Source of the DNA: Haloplasma contractile SSD-17B
GTDB taxonomy: Bacteria; Bacillota_I; Bacilli_A; Haloplasmatales; Haloplasmataceae
DNA length: 64,000 bases
NCBI RefSeq assembly: GCF_000215935.2
Contig: NZ_AFNU02000001.1
Coordinates: 434,001 to 498,000, forward strand
Direction: 5' to 3'
In this document: positions 35,132-44,971 of the stretch, one piece after another
Layout of the letters: each line of letters opens with the position of its first letter
Position numbering within the stretch: position 1 is the stretch's first letter
Notes under the pieces: generated by a model
Told to the model about the DNA's origin: nothing
The model's input: only the letters and a program-made list of their open reading frames with translations
The model's database searches: none
Made by a program: the position numbers and the translations under genes

Positions 35132-35671
35132 ATGGAAATCGGCATCAAAATAAAACGATTACGCACAGAAAACGGACTTACTCAAGAAGAACTCGCGGAT
35201 CGTTGCGAAATAACAAAAGGATTTGTATCTCAGATTGAAAGAGACATGACATCGCCTTCTATCGCTACTCTAGTAGACATATTAGAAGCACTAGGAACAA
35301 ATTTAAGTGATTTCTTTGGAGACGAAACGGATGAAAAAATTGTGTTTTCAGAAGAAGATATGTTTGTAAAAGAGGAACAAGATTATAACATGGTTATAAA
35401 TTGGATCGTTCCAAACGCTCAAAAAAATGAAATGGAACCTATAATAGTAGATTTAAAACCAGGTGGACATACATATATGGACAGTTCTCATAAAGGAGAA
35501 GAGTTCGGTTATGTACTTGAAGGTGAACTTGAACTTAAACTTGGAAGGCGTACATACAAAGTGAAGAAGGGAGAATCCTTCTATTATACATCGAATAAAG
35601 AACACCATATTCGAAATAAAACGAAAGAACATGCCAAGTTTTTATGGGTTTCAACACCACCAACATTTTAA
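35132..35671 (+). CDS. XRE-family regulator with C-terminal cupin
   Basis: 179 residues. Helix-turn-helix at residues 1-60 (IGIKIKRLRTENGLTQEELADRC, GFVSQIERDMTSPSIATLVDILEALG) and a cupin_2 sensor domain at about 100-175 (HKGEEFGYVLEGELELKLG, VKKGESFYYTSNKEHHIRNK). This class often regulates polyamine uptake genes (PuuR/PotR-like), but no potABCD genes follow here, so its target lies elsewhere or it regulates itself. ATG 35132 has AAGGAGTGG; an in-frame GTG lies within that site. Promoter and terminator bracket it as a single-gene unit. Confidence 0.88.
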   Translation: MEIGIKIKRLRTENGLTQEELADRCEITKGFVSQIERDMTSPSIATLVDILEALGTNLSDFFGDETDEKIVFSEEDMFVKEEQDYNMVINWIVPNAQKNEMEPIIVDLKPGGHTYMDSSHKGEEFGYVLEGELELKLGRRTYKVKKGESFYYTSNKEHHIRNKTKEHAKFLWVSTPPTF

Positions 35672-35694
35672 ACCTACGAACCAATATAATGATG

Positions 35695-35724
35695 CAGTAC
35701 ACCGTAATCCGTGTGCTGTTTTTT
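35695..35724 (+). terminator. Terminator after the XRE-cupin gene
   Basis: CAGTACAC / GTGTGCTG, 8-base loop, then TTTTTT. Confidence 0.85.
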
Positions 35725-36011
35725 ATTATGCATGTATTATAGGCTCAGTACTCTTATAAAAAAAATTATATAAGATATGCAAAAAAAATATGACTCATTA
35801 TCCCTCATAAACTATTTATAGTTAGATGAAGAAAAGACAGATCTTATCCTGTCTAATGCAGTGTAAGACAGATGTATCATGAAGCTTATATAGAAAGCAA
35901 ACTTAATAGTTTCATGGTAAAAAAGCAATAACAAAATATCAGTTTTATAGGTAATTAATTATTTGAGTAATGTTATAAATAAAACAATATGGCTAATATT
36001 ATTAGTTTATA
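35725..36011. other. Gene-free stretch
   Basis: No coding region with a ribosome site. It holds small inverted repeats such as GACAG / CTGTC near 35838-35853. Nothing else seen. Confidence 0.55.
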
Positions 36012-36040
36012 TTTAAAATTTATAGCATTTTCTGTATAAT
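36012..36040 (+). promoter_or_regulatory. Promoter of the PH-like membrane protein gene
   Basis: TTTAAA (36012-36017), 17-base spacer, TATAAT (36035-36040). Confidence 0.5.
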
Positions 36041-36076
36041 AAGATTAACAATAATAATAAGTGAGGGGAAATAAAT

Positions 36077-36559
36077 ATGAGTCAATTATTAAATAAATTA
36101 ATTGATAAACTATTTAGGGTAAAAGATAATATAAAAAACTTTAAAGAACAGTATCCAAATGAAGAAGTTTTAGTTGCTGGTGGAACTAAAGCAGTACAAG
36201 GTTTAAAAGATGAAGAAATATCATATAATCATAAATGGATCACTTCATATAGAACAGTTTTAATACTAACTAACAAACGACTATATACCAACCAATGGAA
36301 AATAGAGTTAGAAAATATTATAGAAGCAAAGTTAATTAAAATAAAATCATTATTTTTTAAAGGGTTTGTTTTAAAGGTTAGTACTACTGATAAAAAATTT
36401 TTCCAATTTGGATTACAAGATGATCCATTATGGTTAGACCAAAAAGTATTAGAACTAAAAATAGAAGACGGAAAGGTTAAAATGTCACGCTTTAGCGTGT
36501 TACTTAGACTTACTCTTCTTATAATATTTTTATTATTTATATATAAAGCAATGTTTTAG
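36077..36559 (+). CDS. Membrane-anchored protein with PH-like (bPH/GRAM) domain
   Basis: 160 residues. A beta-rich middle (VLVAGGTKAVQGL, TVLILTNKRLYTNQWKIELENIIEAKL) has the TNKRLY pattern seen in bacterial PH or GRAM-like domains. A C-terminal membrane segment (LLRLTLLIIFLLFIYKAMF) anchors it, with the bulk probably cytoplasmic. Function unknown. GTGAGGGG precedes the ATG. The gene is a single unit with its own promoter and terminator. Confidence 0.65.
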   Translation: MSQLLNKLIDKLFRVKDNIKNFKEQYPNEEVLVAGGTKAVQGLKDEEISYNHKWITSYRTVLILTNKRLYTNQWKIELENIIEAKLIKIKSLFFKGFVLKVSTTDKKFFQFGLQDDPLWLDQKVLELKIEDGKVKMSRFSVLLRLTLLIIFLLFIYKAMF

Positions 36560-36605
36560 TTAACTCAAGAAATAAATAATACACATCTCAATAGATAATT
36601 TTAAT

Positions 36606-36634
36606 GCGTCCTTATTTATTAAGGATGCTTTTTT
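36606..36634 (+). terminator. Terminator after the PH-like gene
   Basis: GCGTCCTTA / TAAGGATGC (one G-T pair) with a 5-base loop and TTTTTT. Confidence 0.88.
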
Positions 36635-37354
36635 ATTTATGTACCGATATGTACATTAACTATGATGAACGTTTACTTTTTTTTATATAAATTGTGCATA
36701 TCATTAATGTAATAAAAAGTTTATAAATTGAACATGAAAAAGTTTCCTTAAACAATTTTCTGTGTATATAAAACTTTTTATTATTCTCTAGAAAATACGC
36801 AACAATTCTATGTCGAATTTTGTCAGATGTATATATTCGACATAATGCGACAACGATTTACTGGAAGGAAATCAGATTGAAACTCTTTTAAAATTAAATT
36901 TAGATCTAATAACAATATTTTTATTAATATTGATTCTTAAATAATATTTTTGCAGTTCATCTAAAATTTTATGTTTCCGTTTATACTTAAAAATGTCTAA
37001 AATACAAATATTGTCGAATGTCAATTCAGATGAGAGTAGAGCAGTACAAAAAAATGGAGTAGGATAGAAAAGATAAATAGTTAAATAATATAGAAAGTCA
37101 ATTTTAAAGTTAAAGCAACCAACATACATACAAGATGATCAAATGATGATCACACCTATGATGTACCTTACCTTATAGACATAGAACATTTAAAAATCGA
37201 TACAATTACTCTTTTAATCACATTAAGCATCTTTAAATAATGTTATCCAGTATTTAACTTGGAGTTAGTTTTACAAATGACTTATAGACTACTGCAAATA
37301 TATAAATACTAAAAATAAAATAATAAGTGTTTAATGAAGCAAGGAGGAATTACA
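36635..37354. other. Gene-free stretch with TGTCGAA sites
   Basis: No gene I can support. It contains the palindrome at 36809-36844 and another TGTCGAA at 37012-37018. An 85-codon minus-strand ORF (36872-37129) lacks a ribosome site and is not accepted. Confidence 0.55.
36809..36844. promoter_or_regulatory. TGTCGAA palindrome, copy 2 (Spo0A-box-like)
   Basis: TATGTCGAA (36809-36817) and TTCGACATA (36836-36844) form a perfect 9-bp inverted repeat with an 18-base spacer. A further CGACA follows at 36848. Both halves contain the exact Spo0A-box heptamer TGTCGAA. Confidence 0.5.
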
Positions 37355-37555
37355 ATGTCAGTACGTCGTGAATTCATAAATAAAGGTGTAAGTTTTGGAT
37401 CCGTATTAGCGATCGTTATCTCTTATGTAGCATGGAAATCGGTGTTTTGGGCCATTTTTCATGGTATTTTAGGTTGGATCTATGTCATTTACTATCTATT
37501 AGTACATAAACACGAAATTCTTAAAATAACTGTAGAGACTGTATGGTTACATTAG
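37355..37555 (+). CDS. Small hypothetical membrane protein
   Basis: 66 residues with two membrane segments (SFGSVLAIVISYVAWKSVFWAI and GILGWIYVIYYLLV) joined by FHGILGW. The pattern resembles small conserved proteins of Bacillota without a known role. ATG 37355 follows AAGGAGG; an ATG at 37334 lies upstream of that site. No partner gene nearby. Confidence 0.7.
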   Translation: MSVRREFINKGVSFGSVLAIVISYVAWKSVFWAIFHGILGWIYVIYYLLVHKHEILKITVETVWLH

Positions 37556-37746
37556 GTTCGACAATCTTTGTAATAAGGACTAAATCCTTACAAGATTATA
37601 TTTGCTTAGCTCCATGTCCACCTCATTTTATAAACTGCTCAGTAACTCTATATAATTAGTTACTGGTCTATGTATTGTTAAAGGTTATCTTACATACCTA
37701 TATGAACAATGATTAATTGTAGACTTCATTAAAGTCTAGGTTCTCG

Positions 37747-37778
<32 letters not shown>

Positions 37779-38185
37779 TTTTTCTTTGTCAAAATCGATG
37801 ACCGTTCCAATAATAGTTAGTTATAGATCGTTCTTATCCGTTAAAGCTTCTACGAATTGTTGCGTTTTGAATCTCCATTATTAATTAATCCGTTACGCTT
37901 ATACTATAATCAGCAGATTCACTATTACGATCTTGGATGCATTCATTTTCAGATAGAAACTATAGTTTGTAAGTAAAATTACTTATTATACACTACTCCA
38001 TATGGGAAATATACCGTTTCATTAGCAGTCTCGTATTAGGAAATAAATATTAATTAATATATATAGGATCATTCATATGGGAAATAACTTTTATTATCGA
38101 CATTTTAGGAGATTTATTAGGTGCTTTTGATGATCAACGGGGCCAGTCCATACATATAGTAATCATATATTTGGTTAATACGAAA

Positions 38186-38221
38186 AAACTTGGTATAATA
38201 TTCGTGACTTATACCAGGTTT
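38186..38221 (+). terminator. Terminator-like hairpin in the gap
   Basis: AAACTTGGTATAA / TTATACCAGGTTT, 13 bp with one G-T pair and a 10-base loop. The T run is poor. It ends the protein-like frame described for this gap. Confidence 0.45.
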
Positions 38222-38300
38222 TGACATCGTTTTATTTTTTAATCATATCTATAATGAGATAAAAACCTAACATTTAAATATGACCTTAATTAATGCTATA

Positions 38301-38347
38301 AATTATGTCGAAGCCTCGTATTAGAACGTTCAAGATGCGACATAATT
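38301..38347. promoter_or_regulatory. TGTCGA palindrome, copy 3 (Spo0A-box-like)
   Basis: AATTATGTCG (38301-38310) and CGACATAATT (38338-38347), a perfect 10-bp inverted repeat with a 27-base spacer. The left half contains TGTCGAA. It is 63 bases beyond the dps stop codon. Confidence 0.5.
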
Positions 38348-38409
38348 CAACTTAACTAATGATACTCACGTAATTATCTTTAGATACCCTCTTTAAATAA
38401 CCCTAATTA

Positions 38410-38832
38410 TTACTTCAAAAATTGTCGTAAGAAATATAATTGCTTATTGAAAAATTGATTCATTTCTGTAAAATAATCAACTAATGCTAAGTCATCACCT
38501 GATATTTTTCCATATTCGAGCGTTAACTCATTCATGAACTCAAATTGCTTAATTAGTTCTTCGATTGTTGTTCTAGCCTTATAATTTTTAGATTCCTTTG
38601 TTTCTAAATCTGATAACTTCTTAAACTGATCAAAACGTGCAACCGGGAATTCACCCTTACTTTTCATAATTTCAGCTAGTACATCGATTTTTTCAAATAA
38701 AAAATCATATTGCTCGTTATATAGTTTATGGAGCGTTAGAAATAGTCCACCTGTAACGTTCCAATGGTAATTAAGCACATTGTAAAACAGCGTGTTCAAA
38801 TTAGCAAAGTATCGGTTCAAATTAATTTCCAT
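38410..38832 (-). CDS. dps: Dps family DNA-protection/ferritin-like protein
   Basis: 140 residues. Dps forms a dodecamer that stores iron and protects DNA in stress. The ferroxidase-site pattern NYHWNVTGGLFLTLHKLYNEQYDFLFEKIDVLAE is present with its two His, Asp and Glu ligands. AGGGAGGG precedes the ATG. It is divergent from the asparaginase gene with only 56 bases between the starts, so the promoters overlap. Control by the Fur-family regulator at 44458 is possible but no box was identified. Confidence 0.93.
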   Translation of the reverse strand: MEINLNRYFANLNTLFYNVLNYHWNVTGGLFLTLHKLYNEQYDFLFEKIDVLAEIMKSKGEFPVARFDQFKKLSDLETKESKNYKARTTIEELIKQFEFMNELTLEYGKISGDDLALVDYFTEMNQFFNKQLYFLRQFLK

Positions 38833-38888
38833 TTTTTATCCCTCCCATTTATAAAATATGTTAAAATAGTATACGAGGTGACAAGGAT

Positions 38889-39875
38889 ATGGATAAAAAA
38901 ATTGCAATAATATTTACAGGTGGTACTATTTCGATGAAGATTGACGATGATTTGTCAGCAGCAGTACCATCATTATCAGGGGAAGAAATCATGAGACACG
39001 TCACACATCTCGATGAAAAAGCACATGTAGAAATTAACAATTTTTCTGCTTTACCATCGCCCTTTGTAAACCCAGAGATGATGTTTGATTTGGCATTATT
39101 AATTGAAAGTTACATAGAACGTGATGATATTGATGCTGTTGTCGTAACACATGGTACAGATACACTAGAAGAAACTGCTTATTTTCTAGATTTAAGGTTA
39201 AAAACAGAAAAACCAATTGTTTTAACGGGATCTATGCGTAATGGATCTGAGCTTGGATATGATGGACCTAGTAATTTAGCCGCTGCAGTATGTGCAGCAG
39301 TAAGTGATTACTCAAAAAACAAAGAAGTATTAGTGGTTATGAATGATGAAGTATTTGCAGCTAGAGAGGTAACAAAAACCCATACACTAACGCTTGATAC
39401 GTTTCAATCGGTTGAATTCGGACCTTTAGGGATAGTAGACCATAATGAAGTTATTTATTATAGAAATGTAACCTCACCATCACCGCATATTCCTGCAGAG
39501 GAAATTGAAAAGAATGTCCATTTATTAAAGATGACTGCAGGATTTGATAAAGCGTTGTTTGATTACTTAATTGATTACGGTGCAAAAGGAATCGTAATTG
39601 AAGCATTTGGTAGAGGTAACGTTCCCCCTACTCTAGTCCCTTCAATCAAGAGGGCTATAGGTCTTGGGATTAAGATCGTTCTTGTTTCTAGGTGTCCTCA
39701 AGGACGCGTTTTAGATACGTACGGATATGATGGTGGCGGTAAGATGCTAAGCGATTTAGGCGTTATATTTGGTGGTAGTTTAAATGGTCAAAAAGCAAGA
39801 CTTAAATTAATTTTGGCACTTGGATATAACAATGATTATGATTATATTAAAAACATCTTTGAGAATGATCTATAA
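38889..39875 (+). CDS. L-asparaginase
   Basis: 328 residues. It hydrolyses asparagine to aspartate and ammonia. The two threonine motifs are present: IIFTGGTISM at the N-terminus and VVTHGTDTLEETAYFL in the middle, plus GSMRNGSELGYDGPSNL and AFGRGNVPP. There is no signal peptide, so it is a cytoplasmic (type I-like) enzyme. GAGGTGACAAGG precedes the ATG. A very strong terminator follows. ansA or ansB naming cannot be decided. Confidence 0.92.
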   Translation: MDKKIAIIFTGGTISMKIDDDLSAAVPSLSGEEIMRHVTHLDEKAHVEINNFSALPSPFVNPEMMFDLALLIESYIERDDIDAVVVTHGTDTLEETAYFLDLRLKTEKPIVLTGSMRNGSELGYDGPSNLAAAVCAAVSDYSKNKEVLVVMNDEVFAAREVTKTHTLTLDTFQSVEFGPLGIVDHNEVIYYRNVTSPSPHIPAEEIEKNVHLLKMTAGFDKALFDYLIDYGAKGIVIEAFGRGNVPPTLVPSIKRAIGLGIKIVLVSRCPQGRVLDTYGYDGGGKMLSDLGVIFGGSLNGQKARLKLILALGYNNDYDYIKNIFENDL

Positions 39876-39898
39876 GTATTTAATTTTATATGATAAAC

Positions 39899-39938
39899 AA
39901 AAAGCTCTTTAAGTTCTGGTGAACTTAAAGAGCTTTTT
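39899..39938 (+). terminator. Terminator after the asparaginase gene
   Basis: Perfect 16-bp stem AAAGCTCTTTAAGTTC (39901-39916) with its complement at 39921-39936, 4-base loop, then TT. A and T flanks make it bidirectional. Confidence 0.93.
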
Positions 39939-40287
39939 GAATGGATATTTATAACAAAATGTATATTCGATTTAAAATTAGCGATTTAGCCCTATCTATT
40001 TACCTTTACAAACATATTTTAAATACACGTCATTGATGTTTACAATATAAACGTTAATGACGTTCAGACTATATATAAGAGAATTCACTGACGTAGATAA
40101 TATAAATAAGAATTCAGTTCCTAGCAAATGACCTAATTAAATAGGTATTAAAGAGTGAGACTTATGTAGTATTTGAGCGAATTATAGGTATTCCCTGGTA
40201 CTATTATACCTTATTGATTTCTGATTTGTGATTACAAAAACACCACTGATCTCTTAATGATGATTAATAAGATAGAGCTTTGTCTGA
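39939..40287. other. Gene-free stretch with an imperfect palindrome
   Basis: No coding region. ACGTCATTGATGTTTA (40027-40042) pairs with the segment at 40048-40063 with two mismatches across a 5-base loop. No T run follows. Confidence 0.55.
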
Positions 40288-41754
40288 TTATACATAATTT
40301 AATTCATTAGAATTCGTGTCTTCATGTTCAAGGTAATCATCCTCATGGACAAGATTATGAATATATTTACCAGATTTATACCGAATTAGACAAATAACGT
40401 CTTTTATGACTTCTTCAAAGGTAACAAACATAAAAACAACACCAATATTGTTTGTTACCTTTACAAGAACAAAGGCAATCGGTACTGCATAAACCCAAAG
40501 ACCGAAAAACTCTGTAAATAAAGCAAAGACTGTGTCGCCACCTGAACGCAAGATTCCAACAATGAAGACAGCAGCTAATAATTTAAATGGCATATAAAAA
40601 CTAACTGTAAATAATAACCGCTTAAGATTAGTAATTACAATTTCAAAATTCTCAACATCACCGGATGATAAAGTCTTAAAAAAGTTTGAAGTATTGTACA
40701 CATAATCAATTAATGGGATCGAAGCTAAAATTAAGATAGATGTAACAATTCCCATAATGATTGCGGTAAATATAAATAGTTTGCTGTACCATCTAGCCTT
40801 TTCAATATTTTTTTCACCAAGTGCCTTACCTAACATTACGGTTGATGAGTTAGCAATTCCCCAAGTAAATACAGTAAGTAGTGAGAATAATGTATCGAAT
40901 AGCTGAACTGAGGCAATCGCATTTACGCCTAGTCGGCCATAGGCCATAAAGGTAAAGGTAATACCTAGTGACCAAATAAACTCGTTAGCAAGTACGGGAG
41001 CGGCTTTACTTATTAGTTTCTTTACCAATGTCTTTTCAATATTGATTGAAGACCGTTTGATCCATAGTACACGGTCTTTAGTAATTAAAATATAAGTGAT
41101 ATAACATAATAACTGAATCGATCTAGCAATGAGGGTACCAAGGGCAGCCCCTTGTACACCTAAAGCACGAATACCTAGTGACTCATTACCAAATATAAAT
41201 AAGAAGTTGAGACCAATATTAAATACAATTCCTATAATGGCAATAATGGTTGGTAAGATCGCGTTTTCTGTGCTTCTAGATACCATTTCAAATCCAAATA
41301 TAAAGGATGATACAAGATAAGAAAAACCAATGATTCTTAAATATTGACCACCGAGTTTAATTACTTCAGAATCATCAACAAAAAAGTTAACAAATTGTTC
41401 TGGTAAGAATATAGCAATAATTGAAAATACAAATGAAATTGCAAGTCCTACAATCAGTGCAATAAAATAAACTGTTTGTAGTTGCTTTAGATCTTCTTTG
41501 CCCCAAAATTGTGAAATAAAGGCTCCGAGTCCACTGTAAACGCCAAAAAGTGAAAGCATCAGTAAAAAGAACAGCTTGTTTGCGGTTCCTACTGCAGCAA
41601 TGGCCTCCACACTTAGTTTAGTAATCATTAGCGTATCGGTCATATTTAATAGTGCTTGCAAAAGTGCACTAAGTCCCATAGGAATAGCTAATTTTAGTAA
41701 ACTTCGATAAAAATCTCGGTTATGTTTATAACGATATTGATTGATTTGCATCAT
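40288..41754 (-). CDS. MATE family efflux transporter
   Basis: 488 residues with about 12 membrane segments in two similar halves. The N-half (LAIPMGLSALLQALLNMTDTLMITKLSVEAIAAVGTANKL) carries the MATE signature, mirrored in the second half (LISKAAPVLANEFIWSLGITFTFMAYGRLGVNAIASVQL). It likely exports cationic compounds by sodium or proton antiport; the substrate is unknown. AGGAGG lies 12 bases before ATG 41754. It is a single-gene unit. Confidence 0.9.
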   Translation of the reverse strand: MMQINQYRYKHNRDFYRSLLKLAIPMGLSALLQALLNMTDTLMITKLSVEAIAAVGTANKLFFLLMLSLFGVYSGLGAFISQFWGKEDLKQLQTVYFIALIVGLAISFVFSIIAIFLPEQFVNFFVDDSEVIKLGGQYLRIIGFSYLVSSFIFGFEMVSRSTENAILPTIIAIIGIVFNIGLNFLFIFGNESLGIRALGVQGAALGTLIARSIQLLCYITYILITKDRVLWIKRSSINIEKTLVKKLISKAAPVLANEFIWSLGITFTFMAYGRLGVNAIASVQLFDTLFSLLTVFTWGIANSSTVMLGKALGEKNIEKARWYSKLFIFTAIIMGIVTSILILASIPLIDYVYNTSNFFKTLSSGDVENFEIVITNLKRLLFTVSFYMPFKLLAAVFIVGILRSGGDTVFALFTEFFGLWVYAVPIAFVLVKVTNNIGVVFMFVTFEEVIKDVICLIRYKSGKYIHNLVHEDDYLEHEDTNSNELNYV

Positions 41755-41902
41755 AAATAAATCAATCCTCCTAGATGTCTTGTTTATATAACTTAGTTGA
41801 TTATATCCTAGGTGCCAAAATAAGTCAATATATACTAGAAAGCGCTACTAGATACTAGTTTGATTTACATCCCAATGTTCAACTTTAATATGAATTTAGC
41901 AA

Positions 41903-41940
41903 TAAAAAAATCCAGTCATCTCTAAAAGATAACTGGATTA
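41903..41940 (-). terminator. Terminator after deoB
   Basis: AATCCAGT (41909-41916) / ACTGGATT (41932-41939), followed on the minus strand by TTTTTTT. Confidence 0.85.
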
Positions 41941-41959
41941 TAAATTGACATAAATACAA

Positions 41960-43138
41960 TTATTTTAACTCACCTAGTCTACTTTTTCCGATTTTAGGTG
42001 CCTTGACGTTAAAGTTCTCAGCGACAGTCGCACCGATATCTGCGAACGATTCACCAATAGGTAGCTCTTTTGGTTCGTTCAATGCCTTACTGTATACTAA
42101 GAATGGAACATATTCACGCGTATGATCAGTACCTTCATGGACAGGATCATTTCCATGATCAGCAGTTATAATTAATAGATCATTTTCCGTTAATTTAGGC
42201 ATTACTTCATTTAGGCGCTTGTCAAACTCCATCATTGCCTCACCATAGCCTACAGGGTTTCTTCGGTGACCAAATTTTGCATCAAAATCAACCAGATTTA
42301 TATAGCATAATCCATGGAAGTCGCGGTCTAATTCCTTAATAAACAGATCCATTCCGTCCATATTTGATTTCGTCTTAATAGATTCAGTTATTCCATCACC
42401 GTCATAGATGTCACTAATTTTACCTAATGAGATGACATCATAATTACTTTCTTTTAGGTGATCTAATACTGTAGGAGCGTAAGGACTCAGTGCATAGTCA
42501 TGACGATTAGCAGTACGCTCAAAGTTGTCTTTATCTGGTCCGATAAACGGTCTTGCTATGACACGTCCTAGTTTCCATTCATCTCTTAATGTAATTTCAC
42601 GTGCAATTTCACAGATTTTATAAAGTTCATCTATTGGTATAATTTCCTCATGTGCAGCAATCTGTAATACTGAATCAGCAGATGTATAGACAATTAGATC
42701 ACCTGTCTTCATATGCTCTTCTCCAAGTTCTTTAATAATCTCAGTTCCTGAAGCAGACTTATTACCAATTACTTTACGACCTGTTTTCTCTTCCAATTCT
42801 TTTATTAATTCATCTGGGAATCCTGTTTCGGTAAATGTAATAAATGGCTCAGTAACTCTAAGCCCCATAATCTCCCAATGACCTGTCATCGTATCTTTAC
42901 CAAGTGATAATTCTTTTAATTTTGTGTAGTATCCAATTGAATCAGTTACTGGTTCTACACCTTTAATATCCGTTAAGTTACCATATCCTAATTTCTTCAG
43001 ATTGGGTAGCTTTAAATCAACGGCTTCAGAAATATGTTTAATCGTATTTGCTCCTTTATCACCGTATTGCTCTGCATCTTCTAGTTCACCACAACCAACT
43101 GAATCCATAACTATAATAAATATTCGTTTAAAGTCCAT
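41960..43138 (-). CDS. deoB: Phosphopentomutase
   Basis: 392 residues. DeoB interconverts ribose-1- or deoxyribose-1-phosphate and the 5-phosphates in nucleoside salvage. It is an alkaline-phosphatase-superfamily metalloenzyme with two manganese ions. [30 protein letters not shown] (phosphorylated Thr), [15 protein letters not shown] and [23 protein letters not shown] are diagnostic. AAAGGAGAA precedes the ATG. It follows xerD as in B. subtilis (drm), but pupG does not follow. Confidence 0.97.
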   Translation of the reverse strand: MDFKRIFIIVMDSVGCGELEDAEQYGDKGANTIKHISEAVDLKLPNLKKLGYGNLTDIKGVEPVTDSIGYYTKLKELSLGKDTMTGHWEIMGLRVTEPFITFTETGFPDELIKELEEKTGRKVIGNKSASGTEIIKELGEEHMKTGDLIVYTSADSVLQIAAHEEIIPIDELYKICEIAREITLRDEWKLGRVIARPFIGPDKDNFERTANRHDYALSPYAPTVLDHLKESNYDVISLGKISDIYDGDGITESIKTKSNMDGMDLFIKELDRDFHGLCYINLVDFDAKFGHRRNPVGYGEAMMEFDKRLNEVMPKLTENDLLIITADHGNDPVHEGTDHTREYVPFLVYSKALNEPKELPIGESFADIGATVAENFNVKAPKIGKSRLGELK

Positions 43139-43480
43139 ATAATTCTCCTTTTTGTTTAATTGATAATTTTACCATCTTTACTAAAAGTTGTTAATAATTA
43201 CATGATAGCGTATCTTTACTATGAAATCAACAAATGCACATACTTGTTAAAATTTTACAATCGAGTTTTCCACAACCTCAATAAATAGTTAGCATGTATC
43301 CTCAACTTTTTCCACAGGGAAGTTGTTCATATTGTTGTTTTAATTAACTGTAGTTTTAATGGTTATTTTTTTATGTCATTGTTTATTTTATGATAAAACG
43401 ACATATTTCATGCTATTAAATAGGGTCAGATTTAGCGTTAATTATTTACAATTTTTTGACATTTTTCGCTATTAGGGTTT
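43139..43480. other. Gene-free stretch with two DnaA-box-like sites
   Basis: TTTTCCACA occurs at 43266-43274 and 43308-43316, the same 9-mer that is clustered at 48645-48812. No coding region seen. Confidence 0.5.
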
Positions 43481-43510
43481 ATAAAAACGGTAGAAACCTG
43501 CTCTACCGTG
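43481..43510 (-). terminator. Terminator after xerD
   Basis: ACGGTAGA (43487-43494) / TCTACCGT (43502-43509), followed on the minus strand by TTTTT. Confidence 0.85.
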
Positions 43511-43534
43511 TTCATACTAACTTATTATACTAAC

Positions 43535-44446
43535 TTATTTTTGAGATCTTGGATGATACTGGTTCAATATTTCATTCAAACGCTTTTTATTAATATGTGT
43601 ATAGATCTGAGTAGTTGATACATCCGAATGACCCAAAAGTTCTTGAACAAACCTTATATCTACTCCATTCTGAAGTAAATGAGTAGCGAATGAATGACGT
43701 AATTTATGCGGTGATATTTTTTTATTGATTTCAGCGATTCGTGCTTGCTTTTTCAAAATTTTCCAAAATCCTTGTCTTGTAATTCTTGTACCATTTTTAC
43801 CAAAGAATAAAGTAGTTGAATTGTTATTGAGGTTTAATTTAGGTCTAGAAAATTGAATGTAATCTTCTAAGCTTTCGATTGCTAATTCTCCAATAGGCAC
43901 AATCCGTTCCTTATCACCTTTCCCAGTAAAGTTCACAAAACCTAAATCTAAGTGAACATCATTTAAATTAAGATTAATTAATTCGCTGACACGGAGTCCT
44001 GTCGAATATAATAACTCAATCATTGCTTTATTTCTTAAATCATAGGTAGAGTTACTATCTAAAGTGTTAAGTAGCTGATCGACTTCTTCAACAGAAAAAA
44101 CTACAGGTAGACTCTTTTCTAGTTTAGGTTGTTCAATATTAACTGCTACATTTGGTTTAACATCAAAATTAATATACAGGTATTTATGAAAACTTTTAAT
44201 AGATGATAGTTTCCTAGCAATGGACTTAGGTTTTAAATTCTGATCATATAACCTTGTGATAAACTGGATGATATAATCCCGTTTTACTTGCTTTAAATCA
44301 TCAACTTCACACTCATTCACTAAATAGTTTAGATATTGCGTTAAATCGACTTTATAAGACTCTATTGTATTTTTGGTTAATCCTCGTTCAATCAGTAGGT
44401 AATTAAGAAAGTCGTCAAGTGTATAGTTTAATAATCCCAACTTCAT
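43535..44446 (-). CDS. xerD: Site-specific tyrosine recombinase XerD
   Basis: 303 residues. XerD resolves chromosome dimers at dif. The N-terminal SAM-like core-binding domain (FLNYLLIERGLTKNTIESYKVDL) is followed by the catalytic domain with Arg in STGLRVSELINL, Lys in GKGDKERIVPIG, HKLRHSFATHLL, LGHSDVSTTQIYTH and the tyrosine within the last motif. The position between fur and deoB matches B. subtilis ripX. It starts 11 bases after fur and is probably cotranscribed. Confidence 0.95.
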   Translation of the reverse strand: MKLGLLNYTLDDFLNYLLIERGLTKNTIESYKVDLTQYLNYLVNECEVDDLKQVKRDYIIQFITRLYDQNLKPKSIARKLSSIKSFHKYLYINFDVKPNVAVNIEQPKLEKSLPVVFSVEEVDQLLNTLDSNSTYDLRNKAMIELLYSTGLRVSELINLNLNDVHLDLGFVNFTGKGDKERIVPIGELAIESLEDYIQFSRPKLNLNNNSTTLFFGKNGTRITRQGFWKILKKQARIAEINKKISPHKLRHSFATHLLQNGVDIRFVQELLGHSDVSTTQIYTHINKKRLNEILNQYHPRSQK

Positions 44447-44457
44447 TTTAATAACAC

Positions 44458-44949
44458 CTATTCATCCATTTCATCTTCATTATAATGCTCGCATTCACTA
44501 CAAGGAATGCCTTTACCACAATCTTTACATCGAACACATTCTCCTCTTAGTAATAGTTCATGATCAACGATTTTAAAGCCATATTTCTCTTCGATTGTTT
44601 TTTCTAAATCTTCTAATAAGTCTTCTCGAACCTCAATTACTTTATTACATTTTGCGCAAACGATGTGGTGATGAAAGTGTTTCTTTTTAACATCAATTAA
44701 ATCGTAGCGAGCAAACTCCTCATTATGAAAGTTTACTTTCTTTAGTATTCCAATCTTTATAAAAAGTTCAAGTGTTCGGTAAACAGTAGCCTGTCCTGTA
44801 CTTGATCCACTCAATGCTTTGCATATCTCGTCTGCAGTAAAATGATGTTCAAGGTCATTCAAAAAGATTTGTAAGATTTCTTTTCGTTGCGGTGTTACCT
44901 TTGCCTTATGTTCTTTTAGTATTTTTATGTAATCATCTAAATTTGCCAT
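44458..44949 (-). CDS. fur: Fur family metal-responsive repressor
   Basis: 163 residues. An N-terminal winged helix (KVTPQRKEILQIFL, TGQATVYRTLELFIKIGIL) and a metal-binding dimer domain (HFHHHIVCAKCNKVIEV) are followed by two further cysteine pairs CVRCKDCGKGIPCSEC, slightly more Cys-rich at the end than usual. The location next to xerD and spoIIM corresponds to B. subtilis fur, so iron is the likeliest signal; PerR or Zur roles cannot be excluded. GAGGTG precedes the ATG. Confidence 0.9.
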   Translation of the reverse strand: MANLDDYIKILKEHKAKVTPQRKEILQIFLNDLEHHFTADEICKALSGSSTGQATVYRTLELFIKIGILKKVNFHNEEFARYDLIDVKKKHFHHHIVCAKCNKVIEVREDLLEDLEKTIEEKYGFKIVDHELLLRGECVRCKDCGKGIPCSECEHYNEDEMDE

Positions 44950-44971
44950 TTAATACACCTCATTCTGATTC

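Noticed and set aside
36872-37129. 85-codon ORF on the minus strand in a gene-poor gap
   Set aside because: No ribosome site before its ATG, very AT-driven composition and no recognisable family; it also spans a TGTCGAA site.
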